Shown piece by piece: positions 1-11,090 of a stretch of 64,000 nucleotides of DNA; within the stretch, counting starts at the first letter, position 1, and every line of letters begins with the position of its first letter. This stretch comes from Zerene cesonia. Its lineage: Eukaryota > Arthropoda > Insecta > Lepidoptera > Pieridae. The stretch lies in contig NC_052130.1 of NCBI RefSeq assembly GCF_012273895.1, forward strand, positions 806,001 to 870,000, written 5' to 3'. A model generated the notes under the pieces. The model worked only from the letters and a program-made list of their open reading frames with translations. It searched no databases and was not told the DNA's origin. Both the position numbers and the translations under genes were made by a program.

Positions 1-70
1 TTTATTGTGTTCATTGAGATAGTTTGATAGATGTTTAGCTTGCAGTGTAAAAAGATGGATTTTATTTCTT

Positions 71-310
71 AACCAGCTTTTGCCCTCAGCCATTGACCAC
101 GTGACCAAAATAGTTTTTCATAGTACAAAATTTTAGCCCCTATTTTATCCCCCTGTAGGTAGAATTTATCAAAATCCTTTCCAAGCGGATGCCTACGTCA
201 TAACATCTATCTGCTTACCAAATTTCAGCCCGACCCGTTCAGTGGTTTGGGCTGTGCGTTGAGATCACTATGTCAGTTAAAGGTGACTACTTTTATATAT
301 TTATATATAC
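71..310 (-). repeat. HB Helitron-like element, degenerate
   Basis: This is a diverged copy of the HB repeat, also seen at 2036, 30966 and 55354. It shares the phrases 'catagtacaaa', 'aaatttcagcccga' and 'gggctgtgcgttgagat'. The CTAG terminus at its left edge is mutated to CCAG. No coding capacity. Classification as Helitron-like rests on better copies that end in CTAGT next to a GC-rich hairpin. Confidence 0.55.
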
Positions 311-589
311 CTAACTGACCTGTCCTTATCGGTGGAACTCTTTGTTCCCTGTTATCAATTACGTCACTGGAACACATTAAACCACTGATTACATCAGGGT
401 AATCGTCCCCCGGAACCTCATTAGGGGCGAGTTCAATCAGCACTTGCTAAATGAGAGAGAACAAATCGTTATTTCATTAGAAATTCCATTGGGTTTTATT
501 ATTTTTTTAATTAAGAACTTTCTGACTGCCCTGTAAGGAGACTGGGTTCTTTTCGCATACCCAAATACATGTTCCGAATATATATAATA
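311..589. other. Intergenic, nothing recognised
   Basis: No gene-like open frame, RNA gene or repeat shared with the rest of the window was found here. Confidence 0.5.
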
Positions 590-766
590 ACTAGCTGCAC
601 CCGGCAAACGCTGTTCTGCCTTACTCTGATCATTTAGGGGGATGAAAAATAGATGTTGGCCCGATTCTCATAGATACCGGATAAGCTCAAAAAATTTCAT
701 CAAAATCGGTCAAGCTGTTTCGGAGGAGTATGGCAACGAAAACTGTGACACGAGAATTTTATATAT
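590..766 (-). repeat. HT Helitron-like element
   Basis: This element starts on the left with aactagctgcacccggcaa and ends on the right with tgacacgagaattttata. The same ~175 bp unit occurs at 10358, 40023 and 41238. The CTAGT end next to a short GC-rich inverted repeat suggests a non-autonomous Helitron-type element. Confidence 0.6.
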
Positions 767-794
767 TAGATTTTTGGGAGTAATAGAATTTTAG

Positions 795-1070
795 AGCAGT
801 GGTGTCCCAGTGGTTAGGATCTCGGACTTCACTCGAAAAGTCCGGGGTTCGAGACCAAATAAATCATTCCATATCGTATATATGCATATCAATCAACACA
901 TTATTCATAAAACCACTGCTCGAAACGGTGAAGGAAAATATCGTGACAAAGATTTAAAAGTTCAGTGACATGTGACATCTGCCAACCCACACTTGACCAG
1001 CGTGGACTATGCCCTGAACGCTAATAGGCCTGTGTCCCTGCAGTGGAAACAAATATAGACTGATGGTCGC
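795..1070 (+). repeat. SINE-1 (tRNA-derived), near full length
   Basis: The 5' part is tRNA-like: an A-box-like segment in 'gtcccagtggttagg' and a B-box-like 'gggttcgagacc'. The body carries the SINE-1 landmarks 'aaacggtgaaggaaaa', 'catctgccaaccc' and 'ggcctgtgtccctgcagtgg', then a short GATG-like tail. Better copies lie at 55474 and 63107. Diverged, so an old insertion. Confidence 0.75.
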
Positions 1071-1252
1071 CAGCATTCAATAATTTCTTGAAATGGTACT
1101 TATTCAAATAAAAGTCCTAACTTTCTTAATTCTATGATGACATGTTTTTTTTATTATTATGGTTACAATCAAAAACTGCACGCACGATATTTAAAAATGC
1201 ATAGCGTATGTGTTGATTTTACTTTCACGTCACAACAAAGCGATTTAATAGT

Positions 1253-1452
1253 ACTAGCTGCGCCCCGCGGTTTCATCCGCGTAAGTACGTATCCCGTAGG
1301 AATATCGCTATAAAAAGTTACCTATATGTTATTCCAATTGTCCAGCTGTCTACGTATCAAATTTCATTGCAATCGGTTCAGCAGTTTTTGCGTGAAAGAG
1401 CAATAAACGCACACACATCCTTACAAACTTTCGCATTATAATTTTAGTAGGA
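1253..1452 (-). mobile_element. Lep1-type Helitron copy, full length
   Basis: Reading the minus strand, the element opens with the TCCTAC-TAATATTATAA-like 5' end. It ends with the GCGGATGAAACCGCGGGG hairpin segment and GCAGCTAGT. Length is about 200 bp, without coding capacity. It matches the copies at 3669, 14535, 20335 and 62496. Confidence 0.75.
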
Positions 1453-1707
1453 TTATTTTGTGCCATTGCCATTATATATTTAACTATATGTATATTTTTA
1501 TCATAGGTCATCTAGACGGAGCAGCCGCAAATAATTCTGTATGAACAAACGGAAATATTTAAAGTTAGCAATTGCAGTAAACGGGACCATTTCCCTCAAT
1601 CATGTAAAGTTGAGTTAGGAGATTATTCCAAACCCTCAGTGAATTGGTAATCGACTCGAGAGTTTTATTTGAAACTCCCTTTTTGTAGCAATGTAATATA
1701 TACTAGC

Positions 1708-2030
1708 TTTTTTTTTTATGTCATAGCGGGCAACTGAGCTGGTGGTTCGCCTGATGGTAAGCGATCACCACCGCCCATGAACATTCGCAAAGGTAGTGCC
1801 TCTGCGAATGCGCTGCCCGCTTTTAGTGCGTAAGGGAAAAGGAACGGATTCATGACAGGAAAGAAGGAATGGACTGGGACGGTTGAGGAAAAGGAAATAG
1901 GCCACCGGCTCCCCCACTCACCGTACGAAACACAGTGGCATGCCACTATTTCACGCCGGTTTTCTGTGGGGGTGTGACTTCCCCGGTGCGAGCTGGCCCA
2001 ATTCGTGCCGAAGCGTGCTCGACTCCCACA
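1708..2030 (-). repeat. PA retroposon, full length, candidate TSD ACTAGCT
   Basis: The T-run at 1708-1717 is the reverse-strand poly(A). The element runs to 'gactcccacaa', which is the 5' end of the family (compare the + copies at 2651 and 40583). ACTAGCT flanks both sides (1702-1708 and 2037-2043), which looks like a target-site duplication. Frames through it are repeat-derived, not genes. Confidence 0.75.
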
Positions 2031-2035
2031 ATAGT

Positions 2036-2230
2036 AACTAGCTGTTGCGAGCGGCTTCGCCCGCGTAGTCTTACTAAGTTTTCATGGTACAAACTTTCAT
2101 TCTCTATTTTATCCCACGTCATAAAGTCTATGCATGCCAAATTTCAGCCCGACCGGTGCAGTGATTCGGGCTGTGCGTTGATAGATCTCTATGTCAGTCA
2201 CTCACCTTTGAGTTATATATATTTAGACAT
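2036..2230 (-). repeat. HB Helitron-like element
   Basis: It starts with aactagctgttgcgagcgg at the left and carries the HB landmarks 'atggtacaaa', 'aaatttcagcccgacc' and 'gctgtgcgttgatagat'. The PA retroposon at 1708-2030 sits at its CTAG end. Confidence 0.65.
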
Positions 2231-2650
2231 AACATATATGTATACATACTTTAGAACCCCACAATGACGCAAAATACTATTCTTCACAGGCAGAAGTATA
2301 ATTTAAACATACAAAAACTACTTTTGTATACTTATAAACGTCCCAACGATTGTTTCTAGCCACTGAATGCAAATGCGTTCATTGCTTCAACCGAAATGCA
2401 TTTTTATGTTCGTTCAAGCGAAAACCCCCACAAAGCGATACGTCAGTGGCATGTATGAGCCAATTATAGGGCTGCGTTCACATCGCGAAGTATCGCCTCA
2501 TTAGAAAGGGGCCTTATGAATAGTGAGGTGCGATGTCGATAAGTTATTGAGTTATATGTCATTGATTCGAAAATGAAATCTGAATTGATGTAGGTTTGAA
2601 TTTGAGGTCTGGTTAATAAGGTTGTGTTTTATTCTAGATTTGTTTTTTTT
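2231..2650. other. Intergenic, nothing recognised
   Basis: AT-rich sequence with a moderately GC-richer patch at about 2400-2540. No repeat match within the window and no supported gene. Confidence 0.5.
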
Positions 2651-2968
2651 GTGGGAGTCGAGCATGTTTCGGCACAAATTGGGCCAGCTCGCACCGGGAC
2701 AGTACCACACCCCCACAGAAAACCGGCGTGAAATAATAGCTTGCTATTGTTTTCTTACGGTGAGTGGGGGAGCCGGAGGCCTATTTCCTTCTCCTCGCTC
2801 TTCCCAGTCCATTCCTTCTTTCCAGTCATCAATCCTTTCTTTATCCCTTTTCCATTTAAAGCGGGTAGCGCATTCTCAGAGGTCTAAGCCTCTGCGAATG
2901 TTCATGGGCGGTGGTGATCGTTTACCATCAGGCGAATTATCAGCTCAGTTGCCCGCTATGACATAAAA
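2651..2968 (+). repeat. PA retroposon, full length
   Basis: It begins gtgggagtcgagcatgtttc and ends with gcccgctatgacataaaat. It is collinear with the 40583 copy, with pyrimidine-rich sequence in the middle. The open frame across it is shared by all copies and is not evidence of a gene. Confidence 0.75.
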
Positions 2969-3229
2969 TAGATTAATAAATGTATTGATGCCCCGGTTTT
3001 TGTAGTAAATCCTTGCGATGAAGAGAATATGGTACAACAACAATATATTGATCATTTGCAAACATTAAATGAATACAATCTCATATAAATAAATAAAATC
3101 AAAATAAAAACAAAATTATTTATTAAACAAGGTAAACATTACAGATAACATGGACCCCAGACTCGTGTTTCAGCGGCGTGCACCTTCCCGATACCGATAC
3201 CCGATAGATAAAAGTTCAATATATGAGTT

Positions 3230-3392
3230 ACTAGACGCTCTTCCCGGCTCCGCCCGGAAATTAAGACAAAGAGTATCCAATCCTAAGTCAGCTCATAAAC
3301 TGTCTGTATACCAAATTTCATCAAAAACCGTTCAGTAGTTTCAGCGTGATTGACGGACAAACATCCAAACAAACAAACTTTCACATTAGTGT
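3230..3392 (-). repeat. HC Helitron-like element
   Basis: The left edge is actagacgctcttcccggct and the right part carries 'aaaaaccgttcagtagttt' and 'acaaacaaactttcacatta'. The related + strand copy is at 15085-15255, ending in cggagccggggcgtctagt. Confidence 0.6.
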
Positions 3393-3521
3393 GATAAAAG
3401 AATTGTTAACTTAACAACGCATAAATTTTATTTGCTAAAAGCAATACCTTGTCATTTATATTATTTGTTATTTATTTACAATCTATGTTTCTCTTTACAT
3501 TTAAAGTTATGAAACATTTAA

Positions 3522-3582
3522 CTCTCATAAGAGGAATATGTCCCTGCGGTGGGATCAAATAATATAAGCTGATGACGATGAT
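3522..3582 (+). repeat. SINE-1 3' fragment
   Basis: Only the 3' tail of SINE-1 is present: 'tgtccctgcggtggga' followed by 'taagctgatgacgatgatg'. Confidence 0.6.
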
Positions 3583-3668
3583 GTCTTTTTATCATTAAAT
3601 TCTTAGTTTTATTTAAAAAACATGTAAAATAATAACTTGATTTCGAAAATCCTACTATATTATAAGCT

Positions 3669-3868
3669 ACTAGCTGCGCCCCGCGGTTTCACCCGTGTAA
3701 GTCCGTATCCCGTAGGAATATCGGGATAAAAAGTTGCCTATATGTTATTCCAGTTGTCCAGCTGTCTACGTACCAAATTTCATTGTAATCGATTCAGTAG
3801 TTTTTGCATGAAAAAGCAATACACACACACATCCTTACAAACTTTCGCATTTATAATATTAGTAGGAC
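3669..3868 (-). mobile_element. Lep1-type Helitron copy, full length
   Basis: It starts actagctgcgccccgcggtt and ends tttataatattagtagga. It is about 200 bp and close to the family consensus. Confidence 0.8.
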
Positions 3869-5830
3869 TAGTAGGAAAAAGGATTATTAATAAATGAAAT
3901 TTAGCTATTTTTACATCACTACTCGAATTAACAGACAAGCACTGACTGTCAGTCAACAAATTTCAAACAAACCTAACACATATACGCATATTAAATGAAT
4001 AAATAAAAAAAGACATTAATGAAACTGAAGTTAGAATAATTTAATTATAAACAGTAACTACAAATTGGTACATTAAAACTTTATAAAACTGAATGTACAA
4101 TGCGTGAACGAAGTTATTCGTCACAGCTAGTGCTGTCTCATTAAGACCTGGCCTCAAGCTTATGACTAGTGTTGTTATTGTACTATAGATAATTTTTGAA
4201 GTGAAACTTCTTTAGAATGGTTGTGATTTCAAACCTGATGCAACGGAAAAAACGACAGGTAAGGGAGACAAATACAAAAATGTGTAGAACGAAGCTGGCA
4301 CAGAATGAGACAGAAATATACATACTATTTTATTCATTCTTTTGTCGATTTACTTAAGTTTCACTTCTATCATGTGTGAATCGCACACACACCTTTTTTT
4401 TACATAATATTATCAAATTCAAAAAGGATCCATCTACCACCTAACAGTTTTGACTTCAAGCATACCCAAAACTATAGGGAAGACGTAAAAACAATTTCAT
4501 CCCTACTTTGAGTATATTGAGGTATTCTTAAAGAAAGTTCTTTTAAGAATTAATTTTATGACTATTTAACGTAATTACTAAATGACAGAACTAAATCGCT
4601 TTTTGAGCTAACCGCGGATAGACAGACAGACGGACTTGGTGATACAAGAGTTCCTTGTCCACAACAGAGTCCTAAAAATCGGTAAAATATATTATAATAA
4701 GCGACATAACGTCAATTAAAGTGCCTTCTCCTTGTACGAGCAACGTCTCATTAGAGCTGAGAATTACGTATTAAATTACGACTAGTGATGTTACATGTCG
4801 ATAATTAATGGATTAAAATAATTTGTATGTACCATTATTGTGCGATAGCTTTTTTATATAATTTAAAATATAAATACCAGAAACACCACTGCGTCGTTAT
4901 TTTTCCATTAAATTGTATATACTAATTACGAATAGTTTCTTTTTGTATAATTATGAATAGCTTTTTTGTATGTTTTTTCCATTTCAAAGGTCCATAGAAA
5001 TCTTGACATATCAGGAAAGCGTTAATTGCGTTTCGAGGAAACAATACTGTATCCGGTCTGTCATGAATCAGCATTTATTGTAATTGCTTTTGTTGCTTTT
5101 CTATACCGTATCCAGCTGTATGGTGTAATGAGTAGGGATGTATAGAGGGCTGTTATAACCGGATGTATATAGGGATGTTATAACCGGTATAATATTATAG
5201 ATACACATAAAATTAGGAAGGGAAATTATTTTGTATAGTATGTATTCAAAATTATAAGTTATGCGAATAGATATTCAAATGTTTTGTCTATCTGACTGGT
5301 AATGTCATGTGGGAACCATTTTGGCATTGCCTTCTTTTTGTATTTTTCTTTCGGTACTGAATATAGGTATAATCTGTGCTAGCTTTCCAAATAAAAAACT
5401 AGTTCTCACATAAAACAATAACAAGATATTACGTTATATTTAAAACTCTCATAAATATTTTACATATGAATTTAATAAAATGAAACTCTTATGTACAATA
5501 ACAGTGTATAATTTTAAAACTTTTTATATAAATACGATCATTTATTATTTTTGTAGGTATTACAATATAAACATTTCACCAGTCGTTACAATAACTACAG
5601 TTCTATCGATAATAAAAACGCTACAGAACAGCCCTAACTGATCACTATCGTATATTTCATCGACAAAATCCGGCTTATTCAAGCGTCTATATAAAATCAT
5701 TATTCGATAGTAAATACCTATAAATCATAACACGTCGCATAATGGTCGTTTTTTCTATTATATACGTGATTCTTTTCTTTTTGAACAATGACTCGATCTA
5801 CAAAGTCAGGCCGAGCCAGCGCTAGTTATT
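3869..5830. other. Gene-free AT-rich block
   Basis: No supported gene. At about 4570-4690 there is a faint match to repeat L (a GACAGACAGACGGAC run followed by a 'gagttcc...cctaaaaatcgg' end). At 5125-5190 the phrases 'agggatgt' and 'gttataaccgg' are each repeated in direct orientation. Confidence 0.45.
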
Positions 5831-6050
5831 ATGTACCATAATACTATTAGAAAAAGGATTTATAATGCCTTATAGATTATGTATTTCGAAAATAATGAAA
5901 ATATTTTTGAATTTTTAATTTAAAAGTCGAATGTCATTTAGAGTTAGTTCATCATTTTGTAGGTACTATAACATTATTATAAAAAAGGTTGACAATTCCT
6001 AATAGGTCATATATTTTGAAAACAATGAAAACGTATAAAATTCTTAATTG
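5831..6050. repeat. Direct tandem duplication, period ~132 bp
   Basis: 5831-5920 and 5963-6050 are related unit for unit: 'gtaccataatactatta' / 'gtactataacattatta', then 'aaaatgaaaa'-type and 'tttttaattt'-type segments in the same order. Both units are AT-rich and non-coding. Identity was judged by eye. Confidence 0.5.
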
Positions 6051-6520
6051 ATATTATGAAAGGCATTATAGTACGCTCAGCGCGGGCTTTATTTTATTAG
6101 TTTTCGCACAAACCAATTGAAAAAATTACTAAAAGCGTTCTCACTATACTTATATTTTTTTTTTTGGTTGTTCTTATAGTCATAACATGTATATTAACAA
6201 TAAATAAATAAAAAATATGTGAGTATGGATTGAATTACAAATATAAACAGATGTAGAGTAACTGTGTTATTTATATGGCTCGCAGCGTAATCCTTCTCTT
6301 AAGTTTTTAACTTAAAAGGTGTGTGTGTTTGCGAGTGTGTAGCTCCCAAACTGAAACCATTTTTTTTTTTTTGTTTGAAACGTAAAAATAAGTTGCAAAT
6401 GTTCTACGCCATGCTGATGAGGAATTGAGAGACAGTCGCCGTCACAAAATGGTAGATTTAATTATTGATAATGATAATCACATAGGCACGAAATATATAA
6501 GAAACCCTAACACAAATCAA

Positions 6521-6725
6521 CGCCTCCTTGGCACAGTGGTAAACGCGTGAGCGTAGAACCGAGGGGTCCTAGGTTCGATTTCCGGTGGGACAATAAAAAA
6601 AAATGTCTCGGTCTGGCAGGACACAGAAGGCTGATCACCTACTTGTCCATAAAGAAAATCGATCAGTGAAACAGATGTATATCATCTGCCCCATACTCCA
6701 GTAGGGGACACGGGACTTCACTATA
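6521..6725 (+). mobile_element. SINE-2 (tRNA-derived), intact, with 13-bp TSD
   Basis: The head is tRNA-like: gcctccttggcacagtgg contains the A box and 'taggttcgatttcc' the B box. The body ends in 'ggacacgggacttcactata'. TAACACAAATCAA occurs immediately left (6508-6520) and right (6726-6738), a perfect 13-bp target-site duplication that fixes both ends. Other copies are at 17218 (minus) and 58590 (fragment). Confidence 0.9.
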
Positions 6726-6964
6726 TAACACAAATCAAAGGGCAATAAGACCAAGTATTTAGAAAAATCCGAACTATTTGCTACATCCAGTTGAATAATT
6801 CCATAAACTTTGGTTACTGAATTGTCGATTAAACGGCGATCAGATGCGTGGTTTCCATTAAACTTGGTTTAAATTTAATATTGAATTGAGTTTGATAGCT
6901 TGGAGCCATCCTTACAAGATCGTCCAGTTAGCGTAAGTAATACAATCACTAATATATCTTAAGG

Positions 6965-7155
6965 ACTAGCTGCACCCCGCGGCTTAACCCGCGTAAGTCC
7001 GTATCCCGTAGCAATATTGGTATAAAAAGTTGCCTACATGTTATTCCAGTCGTCCAGCTATCTACGTACCAAATATCATTGCAATCGGGTCTGTAGTTTT
7101 TGCGTGAAAGAGCAACAAACACACACACATCCTTACAAACTTTCGCATAAATAAT
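6965..7155 (-). mobile_element. Lep1-type Helitron copy
   Basis: It begins actagctgcaccccgcggct, and the right end (cgcataaataatatcatta) is mildly diverged from the usual end. Near full length. Confidence 0.75.
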
Positions 7156-7741
7156 ATCATTAAGATATATATTTGTTAGACTAAGTATATATATCGTTTC
7201 CAAACCCTAACGACACTATATAACAAAAAAAGAAACAAAAAATCCATAAAGAAATATTTTTCCAAAAATGATACCAAAATAAAGATTTTAAAGGTGTGTA
7301 CACATTCTGCTTGATAGCGATTAAAATATTTTTATTATAAGCTATTAATAACGTAGAACTTTCCAGAAGCTTCTACGATACAGAGTGTACTAAGATACGT
7401 TTTTGGCAGGTGTTATGTCTTGACAAATTACACCCGCCGTGTCAGGTTTTCGCAGTCGGGTGTTTATTTTTGAGAAATTGTCCCGTGTCGTGTGAGATGT
7501 TGTTTCTAAGAAATATGATATTTAATTGAGTTAAAATTTTACTATTGAATTACATAGACTAGGCGCAGCGATTTAAGAGATCAAAACTAATAATATATTA
7601 ACTATAAAAACAATAAAGCACCCGACGTCCCCTCCCGAGGCCTCTCTCCTACGGGGGAGATATCACTCTAAATTTTTAAATGAGATCAAATAAAAACAAC
7701 TCTATCAAACACAGAATCACGCCAATTGGTAATAACTCCTA
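7156..7741. other. Intergenic, nothing recognised
   Basis: No gene. There is a GC-richer inverted segment around 7620-7665 (ccctcccgagg ... ctacgggggag). No copy of it was seen elsewhere in the window. Confidence 0.45.
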
Positions 7742-7905
7742 TCTATACTAATATTATAAAGCTGAAGATTTTGTTTGTTTGAACGCACTAATCTTAGGAA
7801 CTGCTGGTCCGATTTGAAAAATTCTTTCAATGATAGATAGCCAATTTATTGAGGAAGGCTATAGGGTATATATGTACCACGGGCGAACCAAGGCGGACCG
7901 CTAGT
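7742..7905 (+). repeat. HD Helitron-like element, full length
   Basis: It starts tatactaatattataaagc, carries 'tttgtttgaacgcactaatc', and ends ggcggaccgctagt. Same family as 22651, 33421, 31441 and 28424. Confidence 0.7.
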
Positions 7906-8339
7906 GAGTTATACATCCTCTAACTCTATAGTTATCGAGTAACAAAGGCAAAATACAGTCGAATTGAGCACCTATTTCGTTTTTGGGATGTCGGTTAAAA
8001 ACTGTGTCTGTTTACTGTTCATTTACCTTATATTTAATAAAATTATGATAGCATAAAACCTACAGGAAATAAAAACTTATAAAAATTATCTTCCTGTCTG
8101 TTTGTTCCAGTTCCGATAGGCGAATAGAATTTATAGTAAAAAAAAATGGTTGCCTGTAAAGTCGGTTTTACGGGCGAAGATTTTACGTGACAACGTCTTT
8201 TTCTCGGTAGAATATTTATTGATATGAATATTATTAAATTGCACAATAGGAACAAGGAATTGAATGAAAATAAAAAATGCACAAATTTTAACTATAGAAA
8301 ATATATTTTGTTTACTAAAAAGACAGAGACAGAGACACA

Positions 8340-8470
8340 AACACGCGCCGATTCAATGCGCCTAATTCTCTAGTGCTGCGCGCGCGGCGGACCGATCATA
8401 GTTCGGTGACTCATCGTAACGTTACCGGGCGTTACACTTTTTCATGAGTGACTCCGAGCTGCAACCTAAT
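8340..8470. promoter_or_regulatory. GC-rich patch with inverted repeat and AP-1-like sites
   Basis: This patch is much richer in CpG than its surroundings (gcgcgcgcggcgg). It contains the palindrome GTAACGTTAC and an imperfect inverted repeat, GTGACTCAT...GTAACG against CGTTAC...ATGAGTGAC. TGACTCA is the AP-1 core. A TATATAAG-like box lies ~80 bp to the right at 8546. No coding exon is visible beside it, so promoter function is only a guess. Confidence 0.25.
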
Positions 8471-9764
8471 TTAAGACGTTGTCACGTCAAAAAGTGACAT
8501 ACCATTCCTAAAAGTCTTAAAAACCTAATTTTTTATAACCCACTTATATAAGAACCTTCTTCAATACAAAATCTTTAAAACAAACAAGAATACCAGCACA
8601 CCGAGTCTGAAAATAAATCCTTTACTCGCGAAACATTTTAAGTAAATAAACATCAATAATGCCACATCCATCAGGCGGAATCGCTTCGCACCTTCAAGTT
8701 AAATTAGCATAGGCCGCCGAATTTTCGCTCGCAAAGTCGTTAAAGACGAAATAACGCAAACAAACTCGCATTTATATTCCATTGACAGGGAAATTTTAAT
8801 AATGTACAAAATGATTGCCGGTTAGCGACGCGGAGTTGCGAAAACTTGATCCGTTTGATATGTGCGATTTGAATTGAATGGATTTTTATGGTTGATTCTT
8901 TGTTGTCTACTTTCGGGTCAACTTTGTTTAGCCGACTTCATAAAAAGAGGAATTTGTGTTTGTTACCACATGAGTTGTTTGTTTGAAATTGTTGTTTGGT
9001 TGAATCGATTGTGATTGTGTTGCTGATCGTTTCCAACTATCACAATGGCCATTTGTTTGGTCTAATTCTAACAATTTGAAAAATGTTTAGTTTACGAGTT
9101 TATGTACCGAATATACACGAGTTTATGCTGAGAAGAAATTATTTTAATGTTATTTATTCTTTTAAATTTCGATTGCGATAAGAGTACGTAACGTTGTACT
9201 GAGAGTTGAGACAGAAGTGGTTAAACTACCCTCACGTAAAAAACCAAATTTGAAGGTAGCAAGATATAGAACATTGTTGTATACTATGTAGTGATTACTC
9301 TAAAAATCTTAAATTAACTACCACTGCACCACTAGTTAGCAAATAGCTATAAACAATTCAGTAGCTGAACTTATACGGTAGAACAAAGGATAGAAACTTC
9401 GAGAATTTCGCTCATTAACGAATGTTGCGCGGGAATTCCGTTAGTAGCGAGATTATACAAGTTTTTATTAAAAGGTCCCGCGTAGTGGGGCAAATGCGTT
9501 TCTCGTTTGTTCTTAAGGACATATCCCCTCCATGGCCAGGGGGGGTAACATAAGCTTCTTTAACTAGGAATTGTACGATTTTACTCTCTTATTTGTTAAA
9601 CAAATTCAATTAAATTACACTTTTTTGACTGGAATCTTTAATAAGAACTAAAAATACTGTTTCATTTTACTAATTTTATGTCCTGTGGAGAGGAAATATA
9701 GTGTAGAAATTTTTAATTATTATTAGAAAGTGTATTGTACAATGTTTGGTAAAAAATATAATAG
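8471..9764. other. Intergenic, nothing recognised
   Basis: No supported gene. A small GC-rich segment at about 9475-9550 contains a C-run and G-run around 'ccatggcca'. No second copy was found in the window. Confidence 0.45.
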
Positions 9765-9885
9765 TTTGAGCATGAACACATCCGCTGTCAATAAGGCATA
9801 AAGCATCCACTGAAAATCAGTATTAGTATGCTGAGTATCAGCCTTATTAAGGCATATACATATTTTAAGTATAATAAGTGACCTT
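9765..9885 (+). repeat. Repeat S copy 1
   Basis: The segment around 'catccactgaaaatcagtat' to 'taataagtgacc' matches, in opposite orientation, the segment at 32452-32538 (aggtcacttattaggtactt ... gttcagtggatgcctta). A weaker relative with 'gctgaaaatcagc' lies at 11325-11390. Short, non-coding, unclassified. Confidence 0.55.
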
Positions 9886-10357
9886 GTTATATTTACCTGT
9901 ATATGATTATATGTAGTGAAATAGCAAAAAAATCGGAAAAGCTGCAAAGAAGATATCACAGCACTGATTTTCAGTAATTTATCAGAATCAGTGATAAATC
10001 ATCACGATCAGTCATCAGTTATGATATTCAGTAACAAAATATTTAAAAAAAAACAACAAGAGGCGTATTTATAAGGAAAAGATAAATGTCTTAGCAAAAC
10101 CAGGAAACACAACTTGTTATAGATAAGCCGTTCACAGAGCACTAATTAATAAGGAATAATTGCAATACTTCAGTTAACTTAAATTGCTTAAAGGAAACTT
10201 GGAACAACTAAATAAGACCGCTAAGCTACTCCATCACTATGCAACAGTTCGATAACAGATATGTGCTAAGCGGAGTTAAGTGCAACTTGGCTTAAGTTAT
10301 AAGCGACTTAATTAGTATGTTGATTCAGTTAAGTGACACTGCTACAGCAGTTAGTCC

Positions 10358-10510
10358 ATATATACAAAATTCTCGTGTCTCAATGTTAGTTACCATAATT
10401 CTGCGAAATAGCTTTATCAATTTTTATTTTGTCCGCTTATCGGGTAGGTCTGAGAATCGGCCAAGATCTTTATTTCATAATAAACTAGAATGATATTCGC
10501 CGGGTCAACT
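10358..10510 (+). repeat. HT Helitron-like element, diverged
   Basis: It shares 'aaaattctcgtgtc', 'gtctgagaatcggcc' and 'gccgggt' with the 41238 copy. The 3' CTAGT is degraded to 'caacta'. Confidence 0.55.
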
Positions 10511-10530
10511 AATCCTACTAATATCCTACT

Positions 10531-10637
10531 TCCTACTAATATTATAAATGCGAAAGTTTGTAAGGATGTGTGTGTGTTTGTGGCTCTTTCACGCAAAAAC
10601 TACTGAACCTATTGCAATGAAATTTGCTACGTTTCAT
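10531..10637 (+). mobile_element. Lep1-type Helitron, 5' half only
   Basis: It opens tcctactaatattataaatg and runs through the CTCTTTCACGCAAAAACTAC block, then loses similarity. The hairpin and CTAGT end are missing. Confidence 0.7.
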
Positions 10638-10730
10638 ATACAGTTAAACTCAATTTATAAGCAGAACAAAGTTTTTTATTACTTAGAAAGAGTGTTGTAT
10701 AGTTCAGTAGTAAGATATATAAATGCTTTT

Positions 10731-10881
10731 CATTAGCCCATACATGTTCCCACTGCTGGGACACAGGCCTCCAGCTTAGGCCATAATCCACCACGCTGGC
10801 CAAGTACGGGTTGGCAGATGTAATTTGTCGTCGAATTTTTTATTCTCAGACATGCCGGTTTCCTCACGATGTTTCCTATCA
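10731..10881 (-). repeat. SINE-1 3' half
   Basis: Reverse-orientation tail: 'cagcccatat'-type start, 'ttcccactgctgggacacag', 'ccaccacgctggccaagt', to 'cctcacgatgtttcc'. The tRNA-like head is missing. Confidence 0.75.
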
Positions 10882-10939
10882 ATGATTATTTTAAATTAAT
10901 CATAATTGTGTTTATTAAAATTGTAAAAACTAGTCAAAT

Positions 10940-11078
10940 CTAATTGGGACCACACGGGAGACACCAACTTTCAAACAAGCAAACAATCATCAAAATCGAT
11001 TCATCTAGAAAAGTATATGAGGTGACAAAATCAAAAAAGAAATAGTCGAATTGAGAATCTCTTTTTCTAAATCGGTTA
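10940..11078 (-). repeat. Repeat E
   Basis: It carries the reverse complement of the dispersed E repeat: 'gggaccacacgggag', 'caactttcaaacaagc', 'catcaaaatcgattcat', 'gtcgaattgagaatctc'. Compare 45592 (plus) and 48588 (minus). Confidence 0.6.
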
Positions 11079-11090
11079 ATTCTGTCATAA

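Noticed and set aside
6521..6600. tRNA gene
   Set aside because: A and B boxes are present, but the sequence continues into a SINE body flanked by target-site duplications.
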